In this document: positions 18,819-28,181 of the stretch, in pieces
Position numbering within the stretch: position 1 is the stretch's first letter
How the letters are laid out: each line of letters begins with the position of its first letter
Assembly: GCA_965230625.1 (NCBI GenBank)
Contig: CBDDLL010000001.1
Coordinates: forward strand, 620,001 to 684,000
Direction: 5' to 3'
DNA: 64,000 nt
From: Saccharicrinis sp965230625
Lineage (GTDB): Bacteria; Bacteroidota; Bacteroidia; Bacteroidales; Marinilabiliaceae
Program-made: the position numbers and the translations under genes
Notes under the pieces: generated by a model
Databases searched by the model: none
What the model was told of the DNA's origin: nothing
The model's input: the letters and a program-made list of their open reading frames with translations, nothing else

Positions 18819-19793
18819 TTATTTCTTTCTTTCTGTTGTAAAATCAACGAGTTCAATTAAAGATTGTTTAGCTTCGCTATGTTCAAATTTATCAAGCACT
18901 TGCAATGCTTTATTTTTGTATTCAATCATCTTATCATGTGTATATTCAATCCCTCCATTTTTTCTCACAAACTCAATTACCTCAGCTACTTTTTTATCAT
19001 TTTTATGATGTCTCCTTATAGTAGAAAGCATCTTTTTACGTTCTTTCGCCTCGCAGTTATTTAATACATGAATTAAAGGTAATGTCATTTTTTTCTCGCG
19101 TATATCATTACCCGTGGGCTTACCAATTAAATCATTTTTTTCGTAGTCAAATAAATCGTCTTTAATTTGAAATGCAATTCCCAAATAAATTCCAAATTCC
19201 TTCATTAAAGTTCTTTTTTTCTCATTTGCTTCAACTGATAATGCCCCAGCTGTAGTACACGCAGCAATCAAAGTAGCTGTTTTCTTTTTAATAATTTCGT
19301 AATATACTTCTTCGGTAATATCTAACTTACGGCTCTTTTCTATTTGAATCAATTCTCCTTCACTCATCTCCTTAACAGCTTCAGAAACCACTTTTAAAAT
19401 TCCGATTTGATCGGTATCTAATGCTAACATCAAACCGCGCGAAAGAAAGTAATCGCCAACTAAAACAGCTATTTTCGATTTCCAAAGTGCATTTATAGAG
19501 AAAAAACCACGACGTTGATATGTTTCATCAACAACGTCATCGTGTATAAGGGTGGCTGTATGCAACAATTCGATTAATGTTGCTGCTACATAAGATGCAT
19601 CAGAAATGTTTCCTGTTAGTTTTGCAGAAAGAAAAACTAACATTGGACGCATCTGCTTACCCTTTCTTCGTAAAATATAATTGGTGATAATACCTAGTAG
19701 TGGAATTTTTGATTTAAGCTGTTCATTAAAGAAAGGCTCAAATCGCTCCATCTCAGTTTTTATAGGACGTTTAATACTTGAGGATGATGCCAT
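18819..19793 (-). CDS. Long-chain all-trans polyprenyl diphosphate synthase
   Basis: 324 residues. Condenses isopentenyl diphosphate units onto an allylic primer to make a C35-C40-type chain, most likely the side chain of menaquinone in this phylum. Both Asp-rich motifs are present: LIHDDVVDETYQRRG (DDxxD, first) and FQIKDDLFDY (second). The first motif lacks the two-residue insertion of short-chain farnesyl synthases, as expected for IspB/HepT-type enzymes. No signal peptide. Chain length cannot be set from sequence alone. Confidence 0.9.
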   Translation of the reverse strand: MASSSSIKRPIKTEMERFEPFFNEQLKSKIPLLGIITNYILRRKGKQMRPMLVFLSAKLTGNISDASYVAATLIELLHTATLIHDDVVDETYQRRGFFSINALWKSKIAVLVGDYFLSRGLMLALDTDQIGILKVVSEAVKEMSEGELIQIEKSRKLDITEEVYYEIIKKKTATLIAACTTAGALSVEANEKKRTLMKEFGIYLGIAFQIKDDLFDYEKNDLIGKPTGNDIREKKMTLPLIHVLNNCEAKERKKMLSTIRRHHKNDKKVAEVIEFVRKNGGIEYTHDKMIEYKNKALQVLDKFEHSEAKQSLIELVDFTTERKK

Positions 19794-20017
19794 AAATGGG
19801 TATTACGGTAACTTTAAACATTAAAATCCCCAAATTTAATGAATTAATTTAACGAGACACGTTATTACAACTTAAGTTTACACATAATTAAGGTAGCTAA
19901 ATCACTTATTCCTTTATTCCAAACAAAAAATACAGCTACCTAAATCATTTACATACTTTTTCACATAAAAAGTGATTTTTAATGTTGAAAAATAAACCCA
20001 CTCTAATCAACTCATAA

Positions 20018-20797
20018 TCAATATTTATATAACAACTGTTTATTCCAATCTTTTAAATTCAAAGCAATTTTGTCACTTTGTGTTTGAAGCGGAGAAATAT
20101 CAAAAGCTACTTTTTTCTTAAAGTATGCATCGCACATTTCCTCATTTTTTAATGATAACCTTATGTTTCGTTGCTCTGGGTTTGATTCTAAAATTTCATC
20201 AGCATCAAATAAACATACCTCCCAAGTGGAACCATCACAACCTGAAGATCCGAATTCAATATGTAAACTGTCACCTTTTATTACTGCATCAATAATACTT
20301 AAATGATCAGAAGCACCATTTTTATACTTCTCGGAACTAATTACTACTTTTTTACCACAAGAAGAATTATTGCTGTATAACAATTGCTCATTCCAACCTT
20401 GCAGGTTTAAATAGATTTTATCACTTTGTGTTTGAAGTGGTTTAATATTAAAAGCTACCTTTTTAGTAAAGTAAGCATCACATTCTTCCTCATTTTTTAA
20501 AGACAACCTTATGTTTCGCTGCTCAGGATATGATTCCAAAATTACATCGGCATCATATAAACATAGTTCCCAACTAGATCCATCACAACCTGATGAGCCA
20601 AATTCGATATACAAACTGTCACCTTTTATTTCTGCACTTATAATATTTAATTGATCCGAAGGACCGTTTTTATATTTTTTGGCACTAATAACAACATCTT
20701 TACCACAGACAAAATTTGGAGGAACATCATTATCGCTATTTAGGAATGGACAAGCGGTAAGTATACAAGCTAAAATAATTATTGTTATATATTTCAT
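20018..20797 (-). CDS. Lipoprotein with a tandemly duplicated ~108-residue domain
   Basis: 259 residues from ATG 20797; the upstream start at 20836 would only add a hydrophilic stretch before the signal peptide. The signal is MKYITIIILACILTAC, a type II lipobox with the lipidated Cys at 16. The mature part consists of two copies of one domain (about residues 31-144 and 145-259), each beginning CGK-VVIS and sharing KGDSL-IEFGSSGCDGS-WE, PEQRNIRLSLKNEE and LQTQSDKI. By eye roughly 80% of positions agree, so the duplication is recent. Each copy holds four cysteines. No known family recognised. Confidence 0.75.
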   Translation of the reverse strand: MKYITIIILACILTACPFLNSDNDVPPNFVCGKDVVISAKKYKNGPSDQLNIISAEIKGDSLYIEFGSSGCDGSSWELCLYDADVILESYPEQRNIRLSLKNEEECDAYFTKKVAFNIKPLQTQSDKIYLNLQGWNEQLLYSNNSSCGKKVVISSEKYKNGASDHLSIIDAVIKGDSLHIEFGSSGCDGSTWEVCLFDADEILESNPEQRNIRLSLKNEEMCDAYFKKKVAFDISPLQTQSDKIALNLKDWNKQLLYKY

Positions 20798-20933
20798 AGT
20801 AAATACTTTAAGTGTTATGTTATTTATATGACTCATAAATTATAAAAGGTTGCGTGTATCATTTAAAAATGTTTAACCTTTTGGTGTTAGCAGTTTCTGT
20901 ATTTTTACATTTTCAATATTCCATTTATTTGTT

Positions 20934-22223
20934 ATGCAAAAAGCAAACTCTACTAAAAAACCAATTTTCTTTTACGGTTTTGTTATTGTTATTGTTGGCA
21001 CACTTGGTATCTGGTCAAGTGTTCCTGGCCAAACTCTAGGGGTAAGTACTTTTACAGATCCAGTTATGAACGCACTTGGCCTTACAAGAGATAAATTTAG
21101 TTTGGCTTATATGTTTGGAACCATTGGTAGTTCATTTTTATTAGGCATTGCTGGTAAATGGTTTGATAAATACGGAGCAAGAAAAGTGGCTAGTTTAGCT
21201 GCTTTAGGATTAGGTGTGGCTTTAGTATTTTGTTCTCAATCACAATTAATTTCAAATAGCATATCTAACACAATTGGATCAAACTCATATTTAGTGCCTT
21301 TTATAGTTATAATGCTATGTTTTTTCTTAATTAGATTTACCGGACAGGGAGTTTTAACTCTGGCTTCGAGAAATATGATAATGCTATGGTTTGATAAATT
21401 CAGAGGGGCTGCTAACGCTTTTAGTTCTATTGTTTCTTCGTTAGCTTTTTCAATCTCTCCATTAATGTTTGACCATCTCATTGAAACCAATGGATGGAAA
21501 GGAGCATGGCAAATGTTAGCTACAGGATTATTTATTACGGGAGTTTTCTTTTATTTATCGTTTAGAGATAATCCTGAAAAAATGGGACTAAAACCCGATG
21601 GTAATCTTGTTAAAAAAAATAGTAACGAAAAGAGCGATAAAGAAAAACGACAATTTACTAAAAGAGAAGCTCTTAATACCCGAGCTTTTTGGATGTATAG
21701 CTTAATTCTTGCGTTCTATGGTTATTTTTTAACGGGACTTTCTTTTCATATTGTATCGGTTTTTGAAGAAGTAGGACTTTCAAAAGAAAAAGCTATTTCC
21801 ATCTTCATCCCCATGTCCGTGATAGCGGTTACAACATCGTTTATTTTTAATGCCATTAGTGACTTTGTTAAACTTAAGAACTTTCTTTTTACAATGATTG
21901 CAGGAAGTTTTATTGTTTCGTTTGGGTTAGCATTCTTATCTTCTCCAATAGGTTATTATTTATTAATTTTTGGAGCTGGCTTAACAGGAGGATTATTTAC
22001 CGTATTGGTTTCTGTTACATGGCCAAGATTTTATGGTCGGCAACATTTAGGAGCCATCTCTGGAGTATCTATGCAAATGATGGTTTTTTCTAGTGCTTTG
22101 GGTCCACTCTTATTTAGTTATTCGCTCAAATTATTTGGATCGTATTCTGTAATTGCATTGGCTGGTTTATTTGGCCTAACATTAATCACTGTTTTTTCAT
22201 TTAAAGCTGATAATCCACAATAG
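20934..22223 (+). CDS. MFS transporter, OFA/monocarboxylate-like
   Basis: 429 residues with about 12 membrane segments. Major facilitator fold; the loop after helix 2 is GKWFDKYGARKVASL, matching the MFS signature G-x3-D-x-x-G-x-R/K. The start FFYGFVIVIVGTLGIWSSVPGQTLGVSTF and overall layout resemble OFA/MCT-type carriers of organic acids such as oxalate, formate or monocarboxylates. The substrate cannot be read from sequence. Divergent from the lipoprotein gene with 136 bp between, and convergent with the gene at 22261. Confidence 0.82.
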   Translation: MQKANSTKKPIFFYGFVIVIVGTLGIWSSVPGQTLGVSTFTDPVMNALGLTRDKFSLAYMFGTIGSSFLLGIAGKWFDKYGARKVASLAALGLGVALVFCSQSQLISNSISNTIGSNSYLVPFIVIMLCFFLIRFTGQGVLTLASRNMIMLWFDKFRGAANAFSSIVSSLAFSISPLMFDHLIETNGWKGAWQMLATGLFITGVFFYLSFRDNPEKMGLKPDGNLVKKNSNEKSDKEKRQFTKREALNTRAFWMYSLILAFYGYFLTGLSFHIVSVFEEVGLSKEKAISIFIPMSVIAVTTSFIFNAISDFVKLKNFLFTMIAGSFIVSFGLAFLSSPIGYYLLIFGAGLTGGLFTVLVSVTWPRFYGRQHLGAISGVSMQMMVFSSALGPLLFSYSLKLFGSYSVIALAGLFGLTLITVFSFKADNPQ

Positions 22224-22260
22224 ACAGAATTCAGTTATCAATGATCAGTATGTATTGTTT

Positions 22261-23067
22261 TTAATTGATTAATTTACCCCTATGTTTTTTTATCATTTCT
22301 ATAATTTTCATATCCTCAGTTTTTATTAACTCTAAATACTCAGGAAAATAATCTTCTTTAATTACGTCTATAAGAAAGTATCTTCCATTATTGTCTGTTT
22401 TTGGAATCTGAAATTTTATCCGATTTACTTCTTTTATTGTGAGTTCCTCATTTTGTTGAATTGATAATAACTCACCTTGGAATATTATAATAGGTCGATA
22501 ATAGAATCCAGTAATATGACCTGGCAAGCTTTTAAAATCTTTAAATTGGTCTATATGATACTTTATATATTGAAACAATGAACTTGTGCTGTCATGTTTA
22601 TTGTCAGGATGTGTTGCAATCCATCCATCATTATGTTCTTTTATTAGTTTTTGAACTTTTTGAAATCCGCAGTATTGAGACGAGTAAATAATCTTATTCT
22701 TATCATTTAATTCCTGTTGTGCCCAGTATAAAATGTCTCCAAAACTTTTATTAAATACGTTGAAATTTAATGAAGCAAATCGATTTGGATTTTTCTGTAA
22801 ATTTTCGAAATATGCTATTGGTTCTTTGTTATTCATGCATTCAATTAACAATGTTGAATTTAATTGGTCATTATTTTCATCAATGTCATTAATATTTTTA
22901 AAAGCAACAATATCCATTTCCCTTTCAACCTGAGTTTTAATATCCTTAAATCTTGAATTGGGAACTGTTTGCCACTCTTGCTTTTTAAGAATTTTATTAA
23001 CTCGATCTTCAAGAAGATAGCCCGAACTTTCTAAAGCTACCTTAATCTGTTCTTTTGATATTGTCAT
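22261..23067 (-). CDS. PD-(D/E)XK-like protein of unknown function
   Basis: 268 residues, no signal peptide or membrane segment. The N-terminal ~90 residues resemble the restriction-endonuclease fold: an early Glu in GYLLEDRVNKIL (~20), an Asp in REMDIVAFKN (~52) and LLIECMNNKEPI (~76-83), a pattern like the Mrr-type D...ECKN core. The Lys normally after ECx is Met here, so the catalytic site may be degenerate, unless K81 takes its place. The C-terminal half is unrecognised. It stands alone, without a methylase or helicase neighbour, so a restriction role is not supported by context. Confidence 0.5.
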   Translation of the reverse strand: MTISKEQIKVALESSGYLLEDRVNKILKKQEWQTVPNSRFKDIKTQVEREMDIVAFKNINDIDENNDQLNSTLLIECMNNKEPIAYFENLQKNPNRFASLNFNVFNKSFGDILYWAQQELNDKNKIIYSSQYCGFQKVQKLIKEHNDGWIATHPDNKHDSTSSLFQYIKYHIDQFKDFKSLPGHITGFYYRPIIIFQGELLSIQQNEELTIKEVNRIKFQIPKTDNNGRYFLIDVIKEDYFPEYLELIKTEDMKIIEMIKKHRGKLIN

Positions 23068-23144
23068 TATATTTTGGAATCTAAATTATTAACTGTGTTC
23101 GCAATTTTAGCGCCATTCAAATATTGTATCACTATTCACTAAAA

Positions 23145-24719
23145 CTACCATGTTCCTGGATATAATGCAAAACCAAAAGAAATCGGGTATAACTCAGGAC
23201 CTTTATTATTTTCGAAAAGAGGAGTAAAGTAATAAGTGCTATAAAAGTTAAGAGCTTTAAAACCAAATCTAATTTGAGCACCGTATCTAAAATCATTTAA
23301 AGCAAAACTATCACGGTTTTTATCTTTGTTTCTATCGCCATCTTTTTTGGTTACCACTTTTGTATGTGATTTGAGCCTATATCCACCTATTACACCCGTT
23401 GAAATATAAAAAGAGTTTCGTCTTCGCCTACTAAACTGAATTTCAAACAGTATAGGTGCAGTAAGGTATAAAGTAGTTAATTTGTTTTTTTCTAACGGAT
23501 CAGTTATTTCAACTGAACTTAAATTACCATTTTCATCTAATATGGGAATATTCGGATTGTCGAAGCGATAGTTGTTATATGTTAAACCTAAACCTGTAAC
23601 AAATCCTATACTCCCCCTGGAACTTAACGAAATATTTTGCTGAATGGCATTAACTGATAATTCCAGTGATTTTCCAGTATTTAATGATAAATAATTATAT
23701 CCCTCAGGTAAAGTAAAATCTCCACCTGAAGTTATGTAATTGTTTAATCCAAAATCAACTCCCCAATAATGACCATTAAATTTACGATGCTTATTCTCTT
23801 TATATTCCTCCCATTCTTTATCTGTTTCTTTTTCAAAAGAAAACTCTGTAGCTCCATCTTTACCTATCACAATAATTTCCGATCCAAATAATTTAATTTT
23901 AGTAGTATCACCATCTACAACTTTAATTTTTGATTTAATTACTTCCTTATTTTGATCAAAGTCTTCATCTATGTTAAAGTCTTCATCCTCATCTTCTAAT
24001 TCTAAATCAATTTCTTCCTCATCTATTAGTCTTGATGTTGGATCACCATTCATATCGATATATAAAATTTGGCCATTCTTTACAGCTTTGGCAACACCAT
24101 CTTCAAAATCTCCAATATGCTGATATTCACATGAAATAATTTCTAACCCTTGAATATTAATGTAACCCATTTTGCCATCCTTAAGAACTTTGGCTTTGCC
24201 ATCTTTAAATTCCCATATTTTTTGATATTGAGCAGGAATAAACTCATAACCAGATAAATTAACAAAACCTGTTCTTCCGTTTTTTAATACTTTTGCTTTG
24301 CCATCTTCAAATTCCCATATTTGATCGTACTTACATGGAATAAATTCGTTGCCATGAAGGTTTACATAACCCACCTTACCATTTCGTAATACTCTTGCCT
24401 TACCATCTTCAAATCCCCATATCATATCGTAATTTGGTGGAATTATTAAATCACCGTTAACATTATATATTCCAAGCTTTCCGTTTTTTAACACCTTTAT
24501 TTTACCATCGTCTTGCAAGTTCCAAACCTGGTCGTTTTCGCATGGAATTATAATGTCACCATTTTCATTTACTAATCCTATTTTACCATTTTGCATTACC
24601 CTATAGTAACCATCGTCTATTTCCCAATACTTATCGTAAGTATTTAAAAATAATTTATCTTGCGCACATGCAAGTCCAGTAAAAAGAGTAGCTAACAATA
24701 TGATTAAAACGTATCTCAT
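23145..24719 (-). CDS. WG-repeat plus outer-membrane beta-barrel protein
   Basis: 524 residues from ATG 24719 (MRYVLIILLATLFTGLACAQD), a clean signal peptide. After it come about seven tandem WG-type repeats (~20-230; pattern Y-x-x-I-W-x-F-x-D-G-K-A-x-V-x-x-x-G-K-x-G-Y-x-N), an acidic linker rich in E and D (~235-255), and a C-terminal outer-membrane beta-barrel of the PorT-like type (~310-524). The barrel resembles that of the next gene upstream. It is the last gene of an ECF sigma/anti-sigma cluster and is probably its target. The role is unknown; WG repeats may bind a partner outside the barrel. Confidence 0.8.
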   Translation of the reverse strand: MRYVLIILLATLFTGLACAQDKLFLNTYDKYWEIDDGYYRVMQNGKIGLVNENGDIIIPCENDQVWNLQDDGKIKVLKNGKLGIYNVNGDLIIPPNYDMIWGFEDGKARVLRNGKVGYVNLHGNEFIPCKYDQIWEFEDGKAKVLKNGRTGFVNLSGYEFIPAQYQKIWEFKDGKAKVLKDGKMGYINIQGLEIISCEYQHIGDFEDGVAKAVKNGQILYIDMNGDPTSRLIDEEEIDLELEDEDEDFNIDEDFDQNKEVIKSKIKVVDGDTTKIKLFGSEIIVIGKDGATEFSFEKETDKEWEEYKENKHRKFNGHYWGVDFGLNNYITSGGDFTLPEGYNYLSLNTGKSLELSVNAIQQNISLSSRGSIGFVTGLGLTYNNYRFDNPNIPILDENGNLSSVEITDPLEKNKLTTLYLTAPILFEIQFSRRRRNSFYISTGVIGGYRLKSHTKVVTKKDGDRNKDKNRDSFALNDFRYGAQIRFGFKALNFYSTYYFTPLFENNKGPELYPISFGFALYPGTW

Positions 24720-24745
24720 ATAAATACAGATTGACAATAATTATA

Positions 24746-25639
24746 TTAAAAATTGACTAATGTAACACCAACTGTAAAAGGTGTAACCTCTGGTCCTTTA
24801 TCTTCTTCGTACAAAGTTGACAAATTATATGTCCCATACAATTTGATAATGTTAAAACCCATTTGAAACATCACGCCATACTGAAAAGGATTTACGTTTA
24901 TATCTTCGCGTGATTTATTTTTATCATTACCAAAATATACTGTTTTAGTATGAGACCCAAGCCTAAAACCACCATACACACCTGCTGATATAAAGGCATG
25001 TTGTTCAGCTTCATCTACCGATTGAATTTCTAATAAAAGAGGTACATTGATATAAGATGCTACTATCTTACTCTTTTTAACATTTCTTTTATCAGTTGAG
25101 ATTGGTTCTCCAATGGTAACACCCTCTTCGTTTGATGTTATAAGAAAATTATTGTCTAAACGATAGTTATATACTGACCACCCCATTCCAGTAACCAAGC
25201 CAAAATTCTTTTTATTTTTTTGTAATCCAACATTATATTGTAAAAAGTTTATTCCAACAGTCATAGACTTACCCGAGTTAAGCTCCATAAAATCAGCTTG
25301 ATCACTTTCTACATAATTACAAAAACCTAATTGAACTCCAGCCCAATGACCTTTAAAATTATCTCTTGGAACTTTTACCATTCTCACCTTCGTATCACCA
25401 AAAGTTTCAACAAACTCCCATCTTCTACGTCCAATAGTTACTTTTGCAACGGTATCGTTGTGTTCATTAATTTCAATTTTAGCCCTTGGAAAGCCTACAA
25501 TAGCCCTATCGTTTTCATCATCAATTACAACAACGTTAGTTGCTTTCTGCTCTTTCTTTTCTTTTTCGTTTTGTTGTGCAAATATTCCATTAGGAATGAT
25601 TATAGCACATAAAATTATAACTATATATATTTTTGACAT
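24746..25639 (-). CDS. Outer-membrane beta-barrel protein (PorT-like)
   Basis: 297 residues with signal peptide MSKIYIVIILCAIIIPNGIFAQ. A short linker is followed by an antiparallel beta-rich barrel with alternating hydrophobic residues (GHWAGVQLGFCNYV..., GVYGGFRLGSHTK). The barrel region shares features with the C-terminal half of the WG-repeat protein downstream (GHWAGV/GHYWGVDFG, GG-RL-SHTK), so they are paralogous. It lies 26 bases before that gene and 98 bases after the anti-sigma gene. Likely sits in the outer membrane; function unknown. Confidence 0.8.
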   Translation of the reverse strand: MSKIYIVIILCAIIIPNGIFAQQNEKEKKEQKATNVVVIDDENDRAIVGFPRAKIEINEHNDTVAKVTIGRRRWEFVETFGDTKVRMVKVPRDNFKGHWAGVQLGFCNYVESDQADFMELNSGKSMTVGINFLQYNVGLQKNKKNFGLVTGMGWSVYNYRLDNNFLITSNEEGVTIGEPISTDKRNVKKSKIVASYINVPLLLEIQSVDEAEQHAFISAGVYGGFRLGSHTKTVYFGNDKNKSREDINVNPFQYGVMFQMGFNIIKLYGTYNLSTLYEEDKGPEVTPFTVGVTLVNF

Positions 25640-25737
25640 GGTTTTCTTTTTTAAGTGTAAAATTTGATATCCTAACTCTTGAAGTTTCCGGACACTTCAT
25701 GGGTAGGACGCCCCAATACTTAATTTGTTACACGATT

Positions 25738-26790
25738 CTATTTAATTCTTTGTCTTATCGAAATATTGTCAGATTCAACCTGATATGCTACTAACTGACC
25801 ATCTTCATTTACAACTTTTTTCATGGTAGTTTCGTTACCAGCTAAAAAATTAATCACTTTAACCCCACTTACTATAGCCCTTGCACTTCTGCTTAAACGC
25901 TGACTTTCTTCATTCACATGCGACTTCATCGCTAAATATTCTTTCTCCTTCTTTTCCAAATTGTTAGCTATTATTATGGGCATCATATTATTAAGTCCAA
26001 CCTCATAAGCATTTAGTCGATGTGGCTTTATGGGTTCTATACCCCTGTTTTGTAACGGAGTTAAATTAATTTCCTCTCTGCGATCTATATTCGATGAATT
26101 ATTACTTTTTTCTTTCTGAATGATTTTACTTGAAGTCTTAACCTTCTCCGCTTGAACTTCCTTGGCTGCAATGCTTTTCTCTTCAACATTGTTTTTGCTA
26201 TTATCAACCTTACCTTTCTTTATTTTTGGCATTGTTATTAATGAAGGTGTATCATTAACCGCAACTGTTTGAATATTGTCGGCTGATTTTTTCAAAAATG
26301 GAAGTGTTCCAACCGATAATAATAAAGCAATTGCTGCAGCTGCACTAATTCTTTTAATGGATGAAACTTTTAATGCTGGTATTAACTTAACACGCTTTAA
26401 ACTTCCTTTAAATTGATATCGAATAGTTTGATCCGCTTTTAAAAGAGTTTTTGTATACAGTAAAAATAGCTTGCTATGCTCAGAGTTTTCATTCAGGTAA
26501 TCTTTTTTCCACTTTAACTCATCCTCATCCAATCCTTCTTCAACTTCTTTTATAGCAATGTATTCTGGGTATTCTATTTGACATTCGTCTGCTTGAGATT
26601 TTAAAAGCCCTGTTTTATCATTGAATGTTTCATTTATTGGACTCAAAATAGTATTATCCAATCCATTTAATTCTTCTTTTAGATGTGGATTCTCCTCCAA
26701 AAATTGAAGTAAAAGCTCCTGGTCTGAATCAGAAAGGTTTCCATCCAGATAGTCCATCATCCATATTTCGTAATTATCTTTTGAAATCAT
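25738..26790 (-). CDS. Membrane-bound anti-sigma factor-like protein
   Basis: 350 residues. The cytoplasmic N-terminus has the look of a Bacteroidota anti-sigma region (NYEIWMMDYLDGNLSDSDQELLLQFLEENP), which would hold the ECF factor encoded three bases upstream. One membrane helix follows at ~148-166 (ISAAAAIALLLSVGTLPFL), then a periplasmic tail of ~180 residues rich in Lys, Asn and Ser without a recognised domain. Classic zf-HC2 zinc residues are not evident. Role inferred mainly from position and topology. Confidence 0.75.
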   Translation of the reverse strand: MISKDNYEIWMMDYLDGNLSDSDQELLLQFLEENPHLKEELNGLDNTILSPINETFNDKTGLLKSQADECQIEYPEYIAIKEVEEGLDEDELKWKKDYLNENSEHSKLFLLYTKTLLKADQTIRYQFKGSLKRVKLIPALKVSSIKRISAAAAIALLLSVGTLPFLKKSADNIQTVAVNDTPSLITMPKIKKGKVDNSKNNVEEKSIAAKEVQAEKVKTSSKIIQKEKSNNSSNIDRREEINLTPLQNRGIEPIKPHRLNAYEVGLNNMMPIIIANNLEKKEKEYLAMKSHVNEESQRLSRSARAIVSGVKVINFLAGNETTMKKVVNEDGQLVAYQVESDNISIRQRIK

Positions 26791-26793
26791 AAC

Positions 26794-27279
26794 TCAAACT
26801 AATACTTCAATTTTACCTATATAATTTTTTAAAAATTGTCTACCTCTAAAAATGTAAACTTTTACCTGAGCCTCGCTTAACTCAGTTATATCAGCAATCT
26901 CCTTATAGGAATATCCTTCATAATCACGCAAAAGAATTACATTCTTTTGATCGGGCGGGAGTTGGTCTAAAGCTTTGTGCAGAACTTCGTTCAAATCGGA
27001 ATAACTTTCGTTAGTATAAAATTTGTTATCGTCTGCTTTGTCCCACTCTGCTTTATACTTTTCTCGCCTTATTGAATCAATTAGTGTATGGTAAGCAGTC
27101 GAAAACAAATAACTCCTGACTTTAGCATAGGAAATATCAGCATGATTTTTCCATACCTTTTCAAATGTATCCTGTACAATATCTTTAGCTTTTTCTGTGT
27201 CTTTAATATTTTTTAAAACAAAGCGATAAATATTGTCTGAATACTGCTCTACACTATTATTATATTCTTTTACTGTCAT
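26794..27279 (-). CDS. ECF-type RNA polymerase sigma factor
   Basis: 161 residues. Region 2 is at ~10-75 (DIVQDTFEKVWKN is the core-binding and -10 motif) and region 4 at ~105-155 (LPPDQKNVILLRDYEGYSYKEIADITELSEAQVKVYIFRGRQFLK, helix-turn-helix for the -35). It directs RNA polymerase to a small set of promoters, probably including its own operon, and is held by the membrane protein encoded three bases downstream. First gene of the four-gene cluster ending with the WG-repeat barrel. Confidence 0.93.
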   Translation of the reverse strand: MTVKEYNNSVEQYSDNIYRFVLKNIKDTEKAKDIVQDTFEKVWKNHADISYAKVRSYLFSTAYHTLIDSIRREKYKAEWDKADDNKFYTNESYSDLNEVLHKALDQLPPDQKNVILLRDYEGYSYKEIADITELSEAQVKVYIFRGRQFLKNYIGKIEVLV

Positions 27280-27580
27280 TCAGATTAAGCAGTGAGTTCA
27301 TAGGTGTGACGTCTAAGGTATGGTAAAGTTACAGCAGTTACTAAAAAAAGTATTTTAAAAGATTTTTAGATTTTAGACAAAAGACATGAGACCAATTTAC
27401 ATGACTCTTAAAATCAATAAACTAACATCAATTAGTTTTGTCACCAAAATAAACATTATCAATGTTATACAAGGCTTTAACTAAGTATTGCAAATTATAA
27501 TTGTATTATAGTTATAAGTCATTTCACTTTCAAAATCAACATCTTGGAAAAGTGTATCATATGTAAATTATTATAAAAGT
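27280..27580. other. Intergenic region, 301 bp, with a dispersed repeat
   Basis: Lies between the ECF sigma gene and the end of trmO. It holds repeat copy 2 (27364-27418) and should contain the promoter of the sigma operon, which I could not place with confidence. Confidence 0.4.
27364..27418. repeat. Dispersed intergenic repeat, copy 2
   Basis: Contains AGACAAAAGACATGAGACC, then ATTTAC and CTTAAAATCAA, closely matching the copy at 875-932 and more loosely 48500-48560. Confidence 0.6.
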
Positions 27581-28066
27581 TTATATAAATCTTTTATCCG
27601 ACCTTGTTTTTATAATTGAATCACTTTCCTTTTCATCTAACCATCCCGATTCTGCATCAATCCGGTTATCTGATTGTCGGAAAAATGGTTTAATATCTAG
27701 GAGTGGAGTTTCATTTAAAATATCTACTTCTTCTATGTAAATTTTATTCGCTTCAACTTTTTTGAGTTTAACTATTGAAAACCCAATGGGATTAGGGCGT
27801 TTAGGAGAACGTGTAGCAAAAATCCCGTGCGATTTATCATCCATAAATGGTACTACCTCTAACTGATGCTCTTTTACTTTGTGTAAATGATAAATTAATA
27901 TAATGTGAGAAAATCCATCCATATCTTTCAACCCTTGCTTATATTCTTCATTAAGTATAATATAACCTTGAGTGTCTTTAGCTCCTGAAGGCTGAATAGG
28001 CATATTAGTAAGTGATTGATGGGGTGTATAAATTGTACCTATTGATTGGAAAGTTATTGACTGCAT
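27581..28066 (-). CDS. trmO: tRNA (N6-threonylcarbamoyladenosine(37)-N6)-methyltransferase TrmO
   Basis: 161 residues. Uses S-adenosylmethionine to methylate t6A at position 37 of tRNA-Thr, improving decoding of ACY codons. It begins with the family's FQSIGTIYTPH strand and has the core ATRSPKRPNPIGFSIVKL, the best conserved TrmO/TsaA motif, followed by LDIKPF. The beta-barrel-type SAM fold is specific to this family. Shorter than E. coli TrmO, lacking the C-terminal extension, as in many Bacteroidota. Divergent from nadK. Confidence 0.92.
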   Translation of the reverse strand: MQSITFQSIGTIYTPHQSLTNMPIQPSGAKDTQGYIILNEEYKQGLKDMDGFSHIILIYHLHKVKEHQLEVVPFMDDKSHGIFATRSPKRPNPIGFSIVKLKKVEANKIYIEEVDILNETPLLDIKPFFRQSDNRIDAESGWLDEKESDSIIKTRSDKRFI

Positions 28067-28128
28067 TGTTTTAATCTATAAAATTTGAAAATAAATGAGT
28101 GTTTAAAAATACGCATTATTTAAATTCT

Positions 28129-28160
28129 TTTGTTTTCATTACTAAGTGTAATTACATTTG
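28129..28160 (+). promoter_or_regulatory. Promoter of nadK
   Basis: TTTG (28129-28132), 20 bases, then TACATTTG (28153-28160), matching the Bacteroidota TTTG / TAnnTTTG promoter. Transcription would begin near 28166, which supports the ATG at 28182 as the true start. Confidence 0.65.
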
Positions 28161-28181
28161 CCAAGCACCAATTCATCAATT

